64,000 bases of DNA from Leptospira idonii (GTDB lineage Bacteria > Spirochaetota > Leptospiria > Leptospirales > Leptospiraceae): the NCBI RefSeq assembly GCF_004770995.1, contig NZ_RQHW01000042.1:186001-250000 (forward strand). The letters run 5' to 3'. Below are positions 36,610-46,438 of the stretch, piece by piece. Within the stretch, counting starts at the first letter, position 1; every line of letters starts with the position of its first letter. The notes under the pieces were generated by a model. It was not told the DNA's origin, made no database searches, and was given only the letters and a program-made list of their open reading frames with translations. The position numbers and the translations under genes were made by a program.

Positions 36610-37531
36610 AATAATTTCCCACATCGACATTTTCCAAAGCGGCAATCGCATCGTCAGTGAGAACCGCAGCAGAACAATAGAGAGAAACTAAATAAGATTG
36701 AATGGCAGATCGATTGATTCCCATAAAGCGTACGGATAGTCCGGGAGTTTGTTCACCAGGAAGGCCTGGTTGGAATAATCCTACGACACCTTGTTTTTTT
36801 TCACCCACTCTGAGTAGAAGGATATTCGTAGTTCCCGAATTGGATTTCGGATTCGTTTCTCCGTTTACCAAAAGTTTATCGGTAGGAATCAGAGGCAAAC
36901 CTCTCCAAGTAAGAAATTGAGCACCGAACAAAGATACTGTGGCAGGAGGAACACCTCTTCTGGTACACTCTCTTCCGAAAGCCGCAATGGCAAGAGGATG
37001 GGCAAGAAAAAAGGAAGGTTCTTTCCAAACTTTGGTGATGAGTTCGTCCAAATCGTCTGGAGTAGGAGCGTTTTTTCTAGGTTGAATTCTTTGTTCTTTG
37101 GGAACGTTTTTTAAAAGACCGTAATCTTCGTTATTGATGAGCTCCAATTCTTGTTTTTCTTTTACACTTTCGATAGTGAGTCTGAGTTGTTCTTTGATTT
37201 GATCGTGAGGAGAGCTGAATAGGTCGGAGACTCTTGTTTGAACATCTAACACCGTAGAAATGGCACTGAGGGTATATTCTCTCGGTTTTTCTTCGTAGTT
37301 AACGAAAGTTTCAGGAAGTTGTTGCTCCCCTTTTTGTCCGCAGAGAACTTCTACTTGACTGTTTTTGGCAACTTTATTGACTCTTAAAGTTCCTGATTCG
37401 AGAGGCTTCCAATCCAATAATCGAACCAGCCAGCGAGGAGTGATAGCACCGTATTGAGGTGCGGTTTTGGTTGTGTTTGCGAGCTGTCTTGCCGCAAGGT
37501 CTCCTAAAGAATGCTGAACGGTCTCTGCCAT
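36596..37531 (-). CDS. Family 2A encapsulin shell protein (SrpI/MMP-I)
   Basis: A 311-residue HK97-fold shell protein. The N-terminus (LGDLAARQLANTTKTAPQYGAITPRWLVRLLDWKPLESGTLRVN) and the centre (HPLAIAAFGRECTRRGVPPATVSLFGAQFLTWRGLPLIPTDKL) match SrpI of cyanobacteria and the mycobacterial major membrane protein I. C-terminal RVGEKKQGVVGLFQPGLPGEQTPGLSVRFMGI is also typical. It should self-assemble into a cytoplasmic icosahedral compartment. The next gene is its desulfurase cargo. Known family 2A shells store elemental sulfur or respond to sulfur starvation; that role is inferred here. AGGAGA lies seven bases before the ATG at 37531. Confidence 0.96.
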   Translation of the reverse strand: MAETVQHSLGDLAARQLANTTKTAPQYGAITPRWLVRLLDWKPLESGTLRVNKVAKNSQVEVLCGQKGEQQLPETFVNYEEKPREYTLSAISTVLDVQTRVSDLFSSPHDQIKEQLRLTIESVKEKQELELINNEDYGLLKNVPKEQRIQPRKNAPTPDDLDELITKVWKEPSFFLAHPLAIAAFGRECTRRGVPPATVSLFGAQFLTWRGLPLIPTDKLLVNGETNPKSNSGTTNILLLRVGEKKQGVVGLFQPGLPGEQTPGLSVRFMGINRSAIQSYLVSLYCSAAVLTDDAIAALENVDVGNYYDYK

Positions 37532-37871
37532 GAAAGAATCTCCTAAAAATAGTTACGTAGAGAAAACTTGTTGGCATCGGTAGGAAACGACTATTGAAAA
37601 AAATCTTCGATTTGCACTCCGCTTCTTTTACTGAATCAATTAATATTATATATTAACAGCTTGGCTAATATATTGAGCAGAAGGAATTGTTAGCTGTTTT
37701 GCGGATCGGTAAAAACTTCTGCTTTGACTGCTTTTCACCTAATTTAAGATAGTTTTCGATCAAAAGATTGATTCGAATCGGAAGTTTCCTATTCGTTATA
37801 CTGGAAACGAACTCTAATCTAATCGAAAATCAGTGGGATTTTCATGCGGAAAGATTTACTAAATGGAAAAA
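37532..37871 (-). promoter_or_regulatory. Upstream region of the encapsulin operon with a palindromic operator candidate
   Basis: A 340-base gene-free, A/T-rich stretch between the ABC-F gene end and the encapsulin start. It holds an inverted repeat, ATATATTA (37648-37655) and TAATATAT (37666-37673), with a 10-base spacer, about 120 bases upstream of the encapsulin ATG. The size and symmetry suit a dimeric regulator such as an Rrf2-type (CymR/IscR) protein, which is a guess. No convincing terminator or ORF is seen in the rest. Confidence 0.5.
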
Positions 37872-39719
37872 TCAGACTTTTTCCCATTGTGCATATTTCT
37901 CTTCGATGAGCAGGTCTAACCCTTCTATTTCTTTAGAAATTTCCGCCAATTTGAGATGGTCTTGAGAGAAGGATTCTAAGGATAAATGAAGGGTTTCCTT
38001 TTGCTTTTCCAGTTTTTCGATCTCTTCTTCCAACTTCTTTCTTTGTTTTTCTTCTTTCGAATTCTTTTTAAAGTCGGATACCGGCTTCTCTTGCACTTGA
38101 ACTTTGAGTTCTTCCTGTTTTTCTTTAGGTGCCGATTCTTTCTCCAAATAAGAGGAGAAACTTCCTATATAGGTATCGATCTGCCCGTTTTCTTGAAAAA
38201 CTAGCAAAGATTCGGCGACTCTATCCAGAAAATAACGATCGTGCGATACTGTAACGACTGTTCCAGGAAATTCGTTTAGAAAATTTTCCAAGATGGATAA
38301 TGTTTGTATGTCCAAATCGTTTGTAGGTTCGTCCAAAATCAAAAAATTAGGGCCGCACATAAGGATTTGAACCAAATACAATCTTCTTTTTTCTCCACCG
38401 GAAAGCTTTGAAATTTGAGTGTATTGTTGTTTGCCGTCGAATAAAAATCTTTCCAATACTTTGGAGGCTGTGATTTTTTCACCTTCTTCGTTGGTAATGT
38501 ATTCCCCTGAATATTCCTTAATGTAATCGAGAACGTTCATCTGGAGAGGGAGATCCCTGCTGATTTGATCGAAATAACCGATCTTAGTGTTTAATCCTGG
38601 TTTGACGAATCCCGAATCGGGATCTAGAACTCCTGCAAATAAGTTCAGCAAAGTCGACTTTCCGACTCCGTTCGGACCTACGACGCCTAACCTTTCTTTG
38701 GCTTTGAAATAGTATGTGAAATTTTTTACGATAGGTCTGCCGGGAAAGGATTTATGAAGAGAATGAATTTCTAAAATCGTTTTTCCTTGTCGTTTAGAGG
38801 CAACGCTTAGTTCCAGTTCTTTTTGTAGTTCGAATACTTCTCTATTCTTGAGATTCTCCGCTCTGTCGATTCTGGCTTTTTGTTTGGTGGTTCTCGCTTT
38901 TGGCTGACGTTTCAGCCATTTCATTTCCTGTTTTAGAAATTGTCTGTTTTTATCTTCTTGTTTCAGAAGCGTTTCTTCTCTTTCTACCTTTTTTTCAAGG
39001 AATTCGGAGTAGTTCCCTTCGTAAGTATAATGGCTACCTCTATCGATCTCCAGAATTTTGGAGACGACTCTGTCCAAGAAATAACGATCGTGCGTGATGA
39101 GAAGAAGCGCTTTTTTACATTGGATCAAATATTCTTCCAACCACAGGATCGAATTCACATCCAAATGGTTTGTAGGCTCATCCAAAATAAGAAGATTACT
39201 TTCTTCGATCAGCGTTTTGGCAAGTTCTACTTTTTTCAGCATCCCTCCGGAAAGAGAAGACATTTTTCTTTCCAGCCTATCGACACCTAGCTCTCGTAAT
39301 ATGGAGGTGATTTGAGATTCGTATTCCCAAGCGGAGAGCCTGTCCATCTCCTGCATAAGGCGAGTGTAGTTTGCTTCCGATTCTTCTGTTCCTGTTTCCA
39401 GTTCTGCACAAGCGATCGCATAATCGTGAAGTAGATTTACTAATTTCCCTCCGCCTCTGTAGATATGATCGATGATTTTTTCTTCCGGATCAAAAACAGG
39501 ATTTTGTTCCAATACGGCAATCTTTAACTGTTTGTTTGCGATGACGCTTCCTGAATCTAACTCCTCTTTGCCGAGAATGGTTCTGAGAAGCGTCGATTTG
39601 CCGGATCCGTTGGTCCCTACGATTGCCACTTTCTCTTCTTCGGAGATTCCGAAGTCTAAGTTTTTGAATAATACTTTTTCGCCGATTGTTTTGGAGAGTT
39701 TGGAGATGGATAATAACAC
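37872..39719 (-). CDS. ABC-F family ATPase (Uup-like)
   Basis: A 615-residue soluble protein with two ABC ATPase domains and no membrane segments. Domain 1 has GTNGSGKSTLLR, the signature LSGGMLKKVELAK and LLILDEPTNHLD; domain 2 has GPNGVGKSTLLN, LSGGEKRRLYLVQ and FLILDEPTNDLD. The linker between them (KKVEREETLLKQEDKNRQFLKQEMKWLKRQ) is the ABC-F interdomain helix pair that reaches the ribosome. A C-terminal coiled coil (about 545-615) is the Uup-type extension. It acts on ribosomes or DNA intermediates rather than as a transporter (family knowledge). Confidence 0.92.
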   Translation of the reverse strand: MLLSISKLSKTIGEKVLFKNLDFGISEEEKVAIVGTNGSGKSTLLRTILGKEELDSGSVIANKQLKIAVLEQNPVFDPEEKIIDHIYRGGGKLVNLLHDYAIACAELETGTEESEANYTRLMQEMDRLSAWEYESQITSILRELGVDRLERKMSSLSGGMLKKVELAKTLIEESNLLILDEPTNHLDVNSILWLEEYLIQCKKALLLITHDRYFLDRVVSKILEIDRGSHYTYEGNYSEFLEKKVEREETLLKQEDKNRQFLKQEMKWLKRQPKARTTKQKARIDRAENLKNREVFELQKELELSVASKRQGKTILEIHSLHKSFPGRPIVKNFTYYFKAKERLGVVGPNGVGKSTLLNLFAGVLDPDSGFVKPGLNTKIGYFDQISRDLPLQMNVLDYIKEYSGEYITNEEGEKITASKVLERFLFDGKQQYTQISKLSGGEKRRLYLVQILMCGPNFLILDEPTNDLDIQTLSILENFLNEFPGTVVTVSHDRYFLDRVAESLLVFQENGQIDTYIGSFSSYLEKESAPKEKQEELKVQVQEKPVSDFKKNSKEEKQRKKLEEEIEKLEKQKETLHLSLESFSQDHLKLAEISKEIEGLDLLIEEKYAQWEKV

Positions 39720-39776
39720 GATTTAGCGCCCAATGACTATGGAAACCAAACCCTGATTAAAATCTATTGGAAAAAT

Positions 39777-42700
39777 CTAAGAAACAGAAGCGGTTTTTCG
39801 GATCCACTTGTCGATCGTATCTTTGATCCTGAGAAAAACAACAGGCTTGGAAATATAATCATTCATCCCCGCTTCCAAACAACGGTCTTCTTCTCCTTTT
39901 AAAGTTCCAGCAGTGATGGCAATGATAGGAACCGACTTTCCTTTTTCCATTTCTCTGATTTTGCGAGTCGCATCGTATCCGTTCATTTCCGGCATTTGGA
40001 TGTCCATAAAAATTAATTGCGGAAGATATTGACTGAATTTTGCAACAGCTTCTTTTCCGTTGACTGCTTCTATGATTTCCGCACTAGGGATGCATTTAAG
40101 AATGATTTTTTTGGAGAGTTGCATGTTCACGCTGTTATCTTCCACAATCATCACTACATAAGGTAATTTTGATACATTCGACTCATCGTTGTTATTTTGT
40201 TTAGGAAAGTTCAGTTTTTCGGATAGGATCTTGTCGCGGGAATCGTTTGATTTGAAATAGGAGTTTTGTTCCTCTGAATGGGATTCGGAAGGAAGTTCCA
40301 GTTTGAAAAAGAAGGCACTTCCTTTGCCGACTTCACTCTCTACTTCCAAATATGAATTCATCAAACCCAAAAGTTTGTTGGATATGGATAATCCTAGGCC
40401 GCTTCCTCCGTAACGTCTTGTTGTGGAAGCGTCTTCTTGTTCGAAAGCTTCAAAGATCTTTCTGCGATTTTCAGAAGAGATTCCTATTCCGGTATCCTTG
40501 ACCATAAAGAGAAAAACTTTTTTAGCTTCTCGGATGGACGGGTTTAAACATTCGATTTTGATCTCTATCTCACCTTCGTGAGTGAACTTAACCGCGTTGC
40601 CGAGAAGGTTTAACATAACTTGTCTTAAGCGAATAGGGTCTGCCCATATATATCTGGGAGTTTCCTCGTCCATCTTCAAAGACATTTTCAGTTGTTTTTC
40701 GAAGGCTTTGTATTTGATTATATCCATGATTTTGCCGATTAACTCGCGTAAATCGACTTTCTCAGCGAAGATTTCCATCTTCCCCGCCTCAATTTTGGAG
40801 AAGTCCAATATATCGTTCAAAAGATCCAAAAGAGATGAGGCGGATTGGTAAACTGTAGACATGTATTCTTTCTGTAATTCGTTTAAATCCGTTCTGAGAA
40901 GCAGATCCGTAAAGCCGATCACTCCGTTCAAAGGAGTTCTGATTTCATGACTCATATTTGCCAAAAATTCGGACTTAGAACGATTGGCTGCTTCCGCTTT
41001 TAGTTTTGCTTCGATGACGCTTCGTTCCAGGTTTTTTCGGTCGGATATGTCTGTAGCGATCTCTAAAAAGCCGATGATGTTTTTTTCCGAATCTCGGATC
41101 GCCGTAGTTACGGAATGAACGGGAAAACCTGTTCCGTCCTTTCTGACAAAAGTCCATTCTCTGGCATCGTATTTTCCCAGTTTGGCATAGGTCACGAATG
41201 TATCGAATCCTGAAATTTTTTGCCCGAATTCACGAGAGAGTTCTAGCCCTCTTGCTAAAACTTCCTCTTCTTTATGGATGGAAACTGTGGACTTGATTCC
41301 TACCATTTCATTTGCAGAATAACCTAATAATGTTTCGGCGCCTCGGTTAAAGTTCGTGATTAAACCATTACAATCCGTACTGATGATGGAAACTTGAGTG
41401 CTTGCGTCCAAAATACTTTGTAGGTTCGCGATGGTTTCCTTTGTGATTTGATTCGATCTTACGCGTTCCGTAGTGTTTTCCACTTGTGCTACGAAATGAT
41501 GAGGTTTCCCTTCTATCGTTTTGATCACGGAAACACTCAGCAAAACATAAACAATTTGTCCGTCTTTACGGATATAACGTTTTTCTCTATTGAATGATTC
41601 TATCCTGCCTGCAAGCAATTCTTCCCTATAATTCAAATCTATAGTGAGGTCTTCCGGGTGTGTGATGGATTGAAACTGTCGACTCAACATTTCTTCTTTC
41701 GAATAACCTAACATATCGCATAAACTTTTGTTTACTTCCTCGAATTTACCCGATAAAGATATAATCGCCATTCCAAATGCGGAAGAATGAAATGCTTTCT
41801 TGAATTGTTCCTCTTTGAGAGCCTTCTCAAAGCTGTCTAACTTCCTTTGATTGATGTCTTGTAGGGAGCCGTGAATTCGAACACATTGTCCGTTTACATA
41901 TTCTGGATTTCCTATGGCACGCACCCATTTCGGTTTACCTGTGACGGTTAAAATTTGAATTTCTATATCGTAAGGAACTCCTGTTGCAATCGATTCTTCG
42001 AATATTTTAAGAAAGTATTCCTTGTTTTCTCCTTCTTTGATCAACTCCATCGCCATATCCAAAGTAGGGCTGTAAGAAGGAGAGGTTTCATACAAAAATC
42101 TCATTTCCTGGGACCACCAGATCGTGCGATGGATGAGATCCACATCCCATCCTCCTACTTGAGCGACTCGGTTCGTATCTTCCAAACGTTTGTGCACTCT
42201 TTGGATTTCATTTCTTTGTCTGACTATCTGTTCTTCAAAACTTTTCCTTTCCGAATTGTCTTGGATATAGGCTAGAACCGTTTTGGGAAAACCGTTTTCA
42301 TCATAGATCGGAGTGGAATAGTCGATCACAAAAATGGAAGAGGAATCTTTTTTAAGGATTCGATATTCTTGAGTGAAAAAAGGGAGTTTTTGTTTCAGAT
42401 AAACGGATATTTCCAATTCGATCCTTTCTCTGTCTTCAGGATGAATTAAATCCAGCAGTTTGATGTTTCCTGATTGAATTTCTTTGGCGGAATATCCGTT
42501 CAGATTATCTATATTAGGTGATACATATTGGACCGGCCAGCCGGGGGAAAAACTCCAGCGGAAGACAACCATCGGGCCGTTTATGAATATTTTGTTTCCT
42601 TCTTCTATTGCGGACTGTAAATGTAATGTTTCGGTTACATTTCTTGCTACTGCGATCACTTCCGTGACGTCTTTATTTTCGTAAAGTATGGGAGAGATCA

Positions 42701-43397
42701 ATAAATGGAAATATCTTTCCCCATCAGGGAAGGGTATCGAATAATCCACGTAAGTTTTTTCTCTAGTCTGAAACGTTTTTTCGATCGCTTTGACGATTTT
42801 CCGTTTCGTATCTTCCGCAAACGGAATGTCGTAGATCGACTTACCGATGTAATTCTCTTGTTTTACTATATGATCAGCGGAGTCATATTGTTTCAACTCT
42901 TGAAACACATACTGTCTGTCCAAAAGAAAGACCATATCTCCCACGTTCATTAAGATGGATGAGAGCCTGGCAAGAAGAGTGTTTGTCTCTGTTTCTCTTT
43001 CTTTTACTTTTGTGATATCTATATTGCTTCCTAGAAGACGGATGGGCACTCCTTGGTCGTTACGTATGCATTTCCCTCTGCATCGAAACCAGGAAGTTGT
43101 ACCTAATGCATGTTTGTATCTAAGAACGGTTTCGAAATATTCGGATCCATCTTCCAGATGTTTATAAAATGCCTCTCTGACGGCGCCTTGGTCATCCGGA
43201 AAAAGAACTTCTTTCCAATGAGGAGGATTCTTCGGATCGTACCCTAAGGCGGACCAGAATGTGCCATTCATCCAGCCTTCTTCCCTATTTTCCAGATTCC
43301 AGAACCAAATTCCGTCCAGTGAATGATCGAGTAAAAAGGAGAACAGAGATTCATCCTTTTTGAGGTGGGAAAAAAATTCATCTCTGAGTCGATTCAC
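39777..43397 (-). CDS. Six-PAS hybrid histidine kinase with receiver domain
   Basis: A 1206-residue signalling protein without membrane segments, so a cytoplasmic sensor. About six PAS domains fill residues 15-790 (for example SLDGIWFWNLENREEGWMN, QVGGWDVDLIHRTIWW, SAFGMAIISLSGKFEEVNKS, TQVSIISTDCNGLITNFNRG). The HisKA domain has the phospho-acceptor His in NMSHEIRTPLNGVIGF (about 817). The HATPase domain has NLLGNAVKFTHEG, DTGIGIS and RYGGSGLGLSISNKL. A C-terminal receiver has the Asp in FMDIQMPEMNGY (about 1130) and a later Lys in YISKPV. No output domain or cognate regulator is adjacent. The input may be redox, flavin or small ligands. Confidence 0.92.
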   Translation of the reverse strand: MNRLRDEFFSHLKKDESLFSFLLDHSLDGIWFWNLENREEGWMNGTFWSALGYDPKNPPHWKEVLFPDDQGAVREAFYKHLEDGSEYFETVLRYKHALGTTSWFRCRGKCIRNDQGVPIRLLGSNIDITKVKERETETNTLLARLSSILMNVGDMVFLLDRQYVFQELKQYDSADHIVKQENYIGKSIYDIPFAEDTKRKIVKAIEKTFQTREKTYVDYSIPFPDGERYFHLLISPILYENKDVTEVIAVARNVTETLHLQSAIEEGNKIFINGPMVVFRWSFSPGWPVQYVSPNIDNLNGYSAKEIQSGNIKLLDLIHPEDRERIELEISVYLKQKLPFFTQEYRILKKDSSSIFVIDYSTPIYDENGFPKTVLAYIQDNSERKSFEEQIVRQRNEIQRVHKRLEDTNRVAQVGGWDVDLIHRTIWWSQEMRFLYETSPSYSPTLDMAMELIKEGENKEYFLKIFEESIATGVPYDIEIQILTVTGKPKWVRAIGNPEYVNGQCVRIHGSLQDINQRKLDSFEKALKEEQFKKAFHSSAFGMAIISLSGKFEEVNKSLCDMLGYSKEEMLSRQFQSITHPEDLTIDLNYREELLAGRIESFNREKRYIRKDGQIVYVLLSVSVIKTIEGKPHHFVAQVENTTERVRSNQITKETIANLQSILDASTQVSIISTDCNGLITNFNRGAETLLGYSANEMVGIKSTVSIHKEEEVLARGLELSREFGQKISGFDTFVTYAKLGKYDAREWTFVRKDGTGFPVHSVTTAIRDSEKNIIGFLEIATDISDRKNLERSVIEAKLKAEAANRSKSEFLANMSHEIRTPLNGVIGFTDLLLRTDLNELQKEYMSTVYQSASSLLDLLNDILDFSKIEAGKMEIFAEKVDLRELIGKIMDIIKYKAFEKQLKMSLKMDEETPRYIWADPIRLRQVMLNLLGNAVKFTHEGEIEIKIECLNPSIREAKKVFLFMVKDTGIGISSENRRKIFEAFEQEDASTTRRYGGSGLGLSISNKLLGLMNSYLEVESEVGKGSAFFFKLELPSESHSEEQNSYFKSNDSRDKILSEKLNFPKQNNNDESNVSKLPYVVMIVEDNSVNMQLSKKIILKCIPSAEIIEAVNGKEAVAKFSQYLPQLIFMDIQMPEMNGYDATRKIREMEKGKSVPIIAITAGTLKGEEDRCLEAGMNDYISKPVVFLRIKDTIDKWIRKTASVS

Positions 43398-43571
43398 TGT
43401 TCTTTAAACCCGCTTTAGTGGAATTGGACGAAAAAAAAATTACACTTGAGACGAGTTATTTTTCTAAAATCCAAACAGGATGGACGGAAAAAGTAAAAGT
43501 TTTTAGATTTTGGAATTCCGACTTATGTCACTTGACCAAATTTCGGCAATTTGAAAGAATACTGGATATAT

Positions 43572-46190
43572 ATGAGTTTTGCCGGAAAATGCGTGAAAGT
43601 CGCAGTTCTTCTCTGTATTTCTTATTTCTACGGACCGATTTTCGCCCAAAGCGCGCGCAACCAAGGCTGGTCGATACATTCTAACGGCTCCAAGCTGATG
43701 ATCCAGGGAAATGAAGCCCTTTCTTCCAGGGACGACTATCGTTTTAAATCTCCTCAAAATCTTTCCGTAAATCAAGAAATTGACTACTATTTAATATTAG
43801 GTGAACTTTATCTCCGAAGAAAGGATAAGATCGGAGTCGCCAATGTTCTTTACGATCTGAGAACCAAAAAAGGAGATTATAATTTTGCAGACGCACTTTT
43901 GACTTCCTTGTGGAAACAGGCACAAGGTGATGATGCACAAGCTTCCAAAGTGATGGATGCTTACATTCAAAAAGAACCGAACACTTATTTTCGTAATCTA
44001 GCAAAGAATATGCGGACAAATCTTTTCCAAGGAGGAGAAGACGAAAAAAAAGCGATGATTCGGATGGATTGCATCAAATCGAAACCTTATTATTCCTTGT
44101 GCAGGGTTTTCCGACTTCAGTATTATATCGATCTCCCGAACGGAAAAGACAAGGAGATGCATAAACATTATGTGAACATCATGAGAGTCGCTTCTCCTTT
44201 TTTCGAGGATCCTCTCTTGGAATGGATTCCTCTTTTGGATAGAATCGACGAAGATCTTCCCGCCAAACTTGCATTTCTCGGACTCATCAACGAAGCTTTT
44301 TATTTCCAGAATATGATTATGGACTTCGAAAGAGTCAGCGACGGAGAAGTGAGCGAAAACTCCATGGAGAGACTTTCCTTTTTTCAGATACTGAGTGGGG
44401 ATTATACTTCTGCGGAAGATTCCCTCCTTCAGTATTTGCGTTTGTCCAAAGGAAAAAAATCTTCCATTACGAATCGAATTTATCTCAAGTTAGGTGTGAT
44501 TGCCTATCTCCAGAAGGAATATAAAAAATCCATCGACTATTACTTGAAGTTGGATCTTTCCAATTGGTCTTCGAACACACTTCATCCCGTTTTAAACGAA
44601 CCTTTGAGTATCACGGGAGTAAAAGATCTAATCGCTGTCAGTGTCTGGAAAGGACAAAACTCGGATAATGCGGTGAGAGCTTTGCAGAAGATTCAAGATC
44701 CTGAAAAGCTGACGGAAGACGATATTTGGCCTAAACTTAGGTTGGCTCAGATCATCATGGATCAAAATCCGGAACTTTCCTCTAAAATCACAGATGAAAT
44801 CATTTACATGGCGCAAGGGAAAGGATGGAGAAGATTGGAGTATGCGGCTACCATCCTGCAAGGTTATAATCAAATTTATAGAAAAGAATTCCGTAAGTCC
44901 ACTGTGGAATTCACGAAGAGTAGAGGGATTTTAGACTCCGAAAACGCTTTTTTCTCCTCAGAATTCATTCGCAATTTCGGATTCGTTTTTGCTCATACTG
45001 CTTCCGGCAAAAGAGGACCCATTTCGGGTCATATCAAAGACGGTCTCACCGATTATTATCAATCCGTGTTGTATGAGGATTTGTTTCTCATCAGAAACTA
45101 TAGACCCATTTCCTTTTCCACGGATCAATTTTGGGATCATTCCGTACAATTCTTTAAAGATGAATCGGACGGCTGGGGTTTGTTAGATGCACTTTATAGA
45201 TATGAGTTGATCAAAAGAAAACAAACGGATAAGTCCAAACCCAATTCTCTGTTTCAGGTTCAGTTTGTGGACTCTCAGTTTAAGTATTTATCCGGCTTTC
45301 AAACGCAGAGAGAGGCAAAATTTTTCGATTCCACATATATGGACAGCAGAGAAACGGAATCCGCTCTTCTATTGAAGACGGAAGAGGAATCCATCAAGTC
45401 CATCGAATCCGCAAAGGTTCCTACGATATTTCTGCTTCCTTATAAAGATTCCATATTTTTGTTTTTTTATCATCCTAAAGAACCGAGAAAGAGCGCATTG
45501 ACTTGGAAAGAAGTGAGAACCTCCCGCCTCGATTCGATTGAGATTACAGAATCCATCAAAGACTTTTATTATTTAACTAAAGATTTTGAATCCCATCAGA
45601 TCTTTCTGAATGAAGCGGGTTTTTTAAACATCAAACATTTGAAAAAGGATTTTAAGGACAGAGAGTTCTCTCTTTTTTATTCGATGATGCCGAATCAAGA
45701 TGCAGGGAAACAGTTATCGGTTGTCAGTTGGTCTTGTCCGATGGAGAACGTCACTTCGGGAATGAAGAATATAAAGAATGTGGAGACATCTTATTTCGAA
45801 GGCTCTCGCATTCTGAAAGATAAGGAAAGAGCTCACCTATGGGACTTTGCCACTCAAAGCAAAAAAGATTCTTCTTTCGCAAATTTATCTTGGTCGTGCA
45901 AAAATAGTTCCGGTAATTTCGAAGAGATCAGCCTGAATCGTTTGGTTCGCAGAATCGATTATAGAACGGTGCCTAGAGCGATCGTTTATTCTGAAAAAAC
46001 TCTGCCTCGTTCTTTTGGGGATGGGTTTGGAATTCATTCTTCTTGGATTCGGTTCTGGTTTCGGTCCGGAGTGAAATCCATTTACTACAAACCTAATTGG
46101 TCTTACTCCGATCTTCCTAGCGGCCAAAGTTTGGTGGATCCCGCTTTTTATAAGGAAGAAGGTTTGGTGATCACTCAAACTCCTTGGTAA
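43572..46190 (+). CDS. Exported TPR-like protein, possibly with a degenerate CHAT-like C-terminus
   Basis: About 872 residues from the ATG at 43572, with a signal peptide (VAVLLCISYFYGPIFA, cleaved before QSAR); a TTG at 43551 would add seven residues. Residues 60-520 are helical and repeat-like, with TPR-type units (YYLILGELYLRRKDK, YLKLGVIAYLQKEYKKSIDYYLKL). The C-terminal 250 residues (PTIFLLPYKDSIFLFFYHPKEPRKSALTWK and the SVVSWSCPMENV region) have the feel of CHAT-type protease domains, but no clear His/Cys dyad was identified, so treat that as weak. A terminator follows the gene. Confidence 0.6.
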   Translation: MSFAGKCVKVAVLLCISYFYGPIFAQSARNQGWSIHSNGSKLMIQGNEALSSRDDYRFKSPQNLSVNQEIDYYLILGELYLRRKDKIGVANVLYDLRTKKGDYNFADALLTSLWKQAQGDDAQASKVMDAYIQKEPNTYFRNLAKNMRTNLFQGGEDEKKAMIRMDCIKSKPYYSLCRVFRLQYYIDLPNGKDKEMHKHYVNIMRVASPFFEDPLLEWIPLLDRIDEDLPAKLAFLGLINEAFYFQNMIMDFERVSDGEVSENSMERLSFFQILSGDYTSAEDSLLQYLRLSKGKKSSITNRIYLKLGVIAYLQKEYKKSIDYYLKLDLSNWSSNTLHPVLNEPLSITGVKDLIAVSVWKGQNSDNAVRALQKIQDPEKLTEDDIWPKLRLAQIIMDQNPELSSKITDEIIYMAQGKGWRRLEYAATILQGYNQIYRKEFRKSTVEFTKSRGILDSENAFFSSEFIRNFGFVFAHTASGKRGPISGHIKDGLTDYYQSVLYEDLFLIRNYRPISFSTDQFWDHSVQFFKDESDGWGLLDALYRYELIKRKQTDKSKPNSLFQVQFVDSQFKYLSGFQTQREAKFFDSTYMDSRETESALLLKTEEESIKSIESAKVPTIFLLPYKDSIFLFFYHPKEPRKSALTWKEVRTSRLDSIEITESIKDFYYLTKDFESHQIFLNEAGFLNIKHLKKDFKDREFSLFYSMMPNQDAGKQLSVVSWSCPMENVTSGMKNIKNVETSYFEGSRILKDKERAHLWDFATQSKKDSSFANLSWSCKNSSGNFEEISLNRLVRRIDYRTVPRAIVYSEKTLPRSFGDGFGIHSSWIRFWFRSGVKSIYYKPNWSYSDLPSGQSLVDPAFYKEEGLVITQTPW

Positions 46191-46203
46191 ATGTGACATA
46201 ATG

Positions 46204-46234
46204 CCCGTCTGTCTTTGTGACAAACGGGTATTTT
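46204..46234 (+). terminator. Intrinsic terminator after the TPR-like gene
   Basis: A 10-bp stem with one mismatch (46204-46213 with 46219-46228, CCCGT and ACGGG at the ends), five-base loop, then TATTTTC. It lies 14 bases after the stop. The GACATAAT motif (46195-46202) sits between stop and stem. Confidence 0.7.
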
Positions 46235-46438
46235 CATGAAAATATAGGCGACAGGGCATGATGCGGGAAAATACTTATCACTGTTTCCTCTTTTCCCGTA
46301 AAAGAGATCGATAACATCCGAAATGGACCCTGATAGTAATTTCTATTTTCACAACAATCCGACCGATTTGATTCCCTCAATTGCGACCTTCGCAGTTCTT
46401 TCGCCTCCTTGTTTCGTTGTTTTGGATACAACCGCTTC

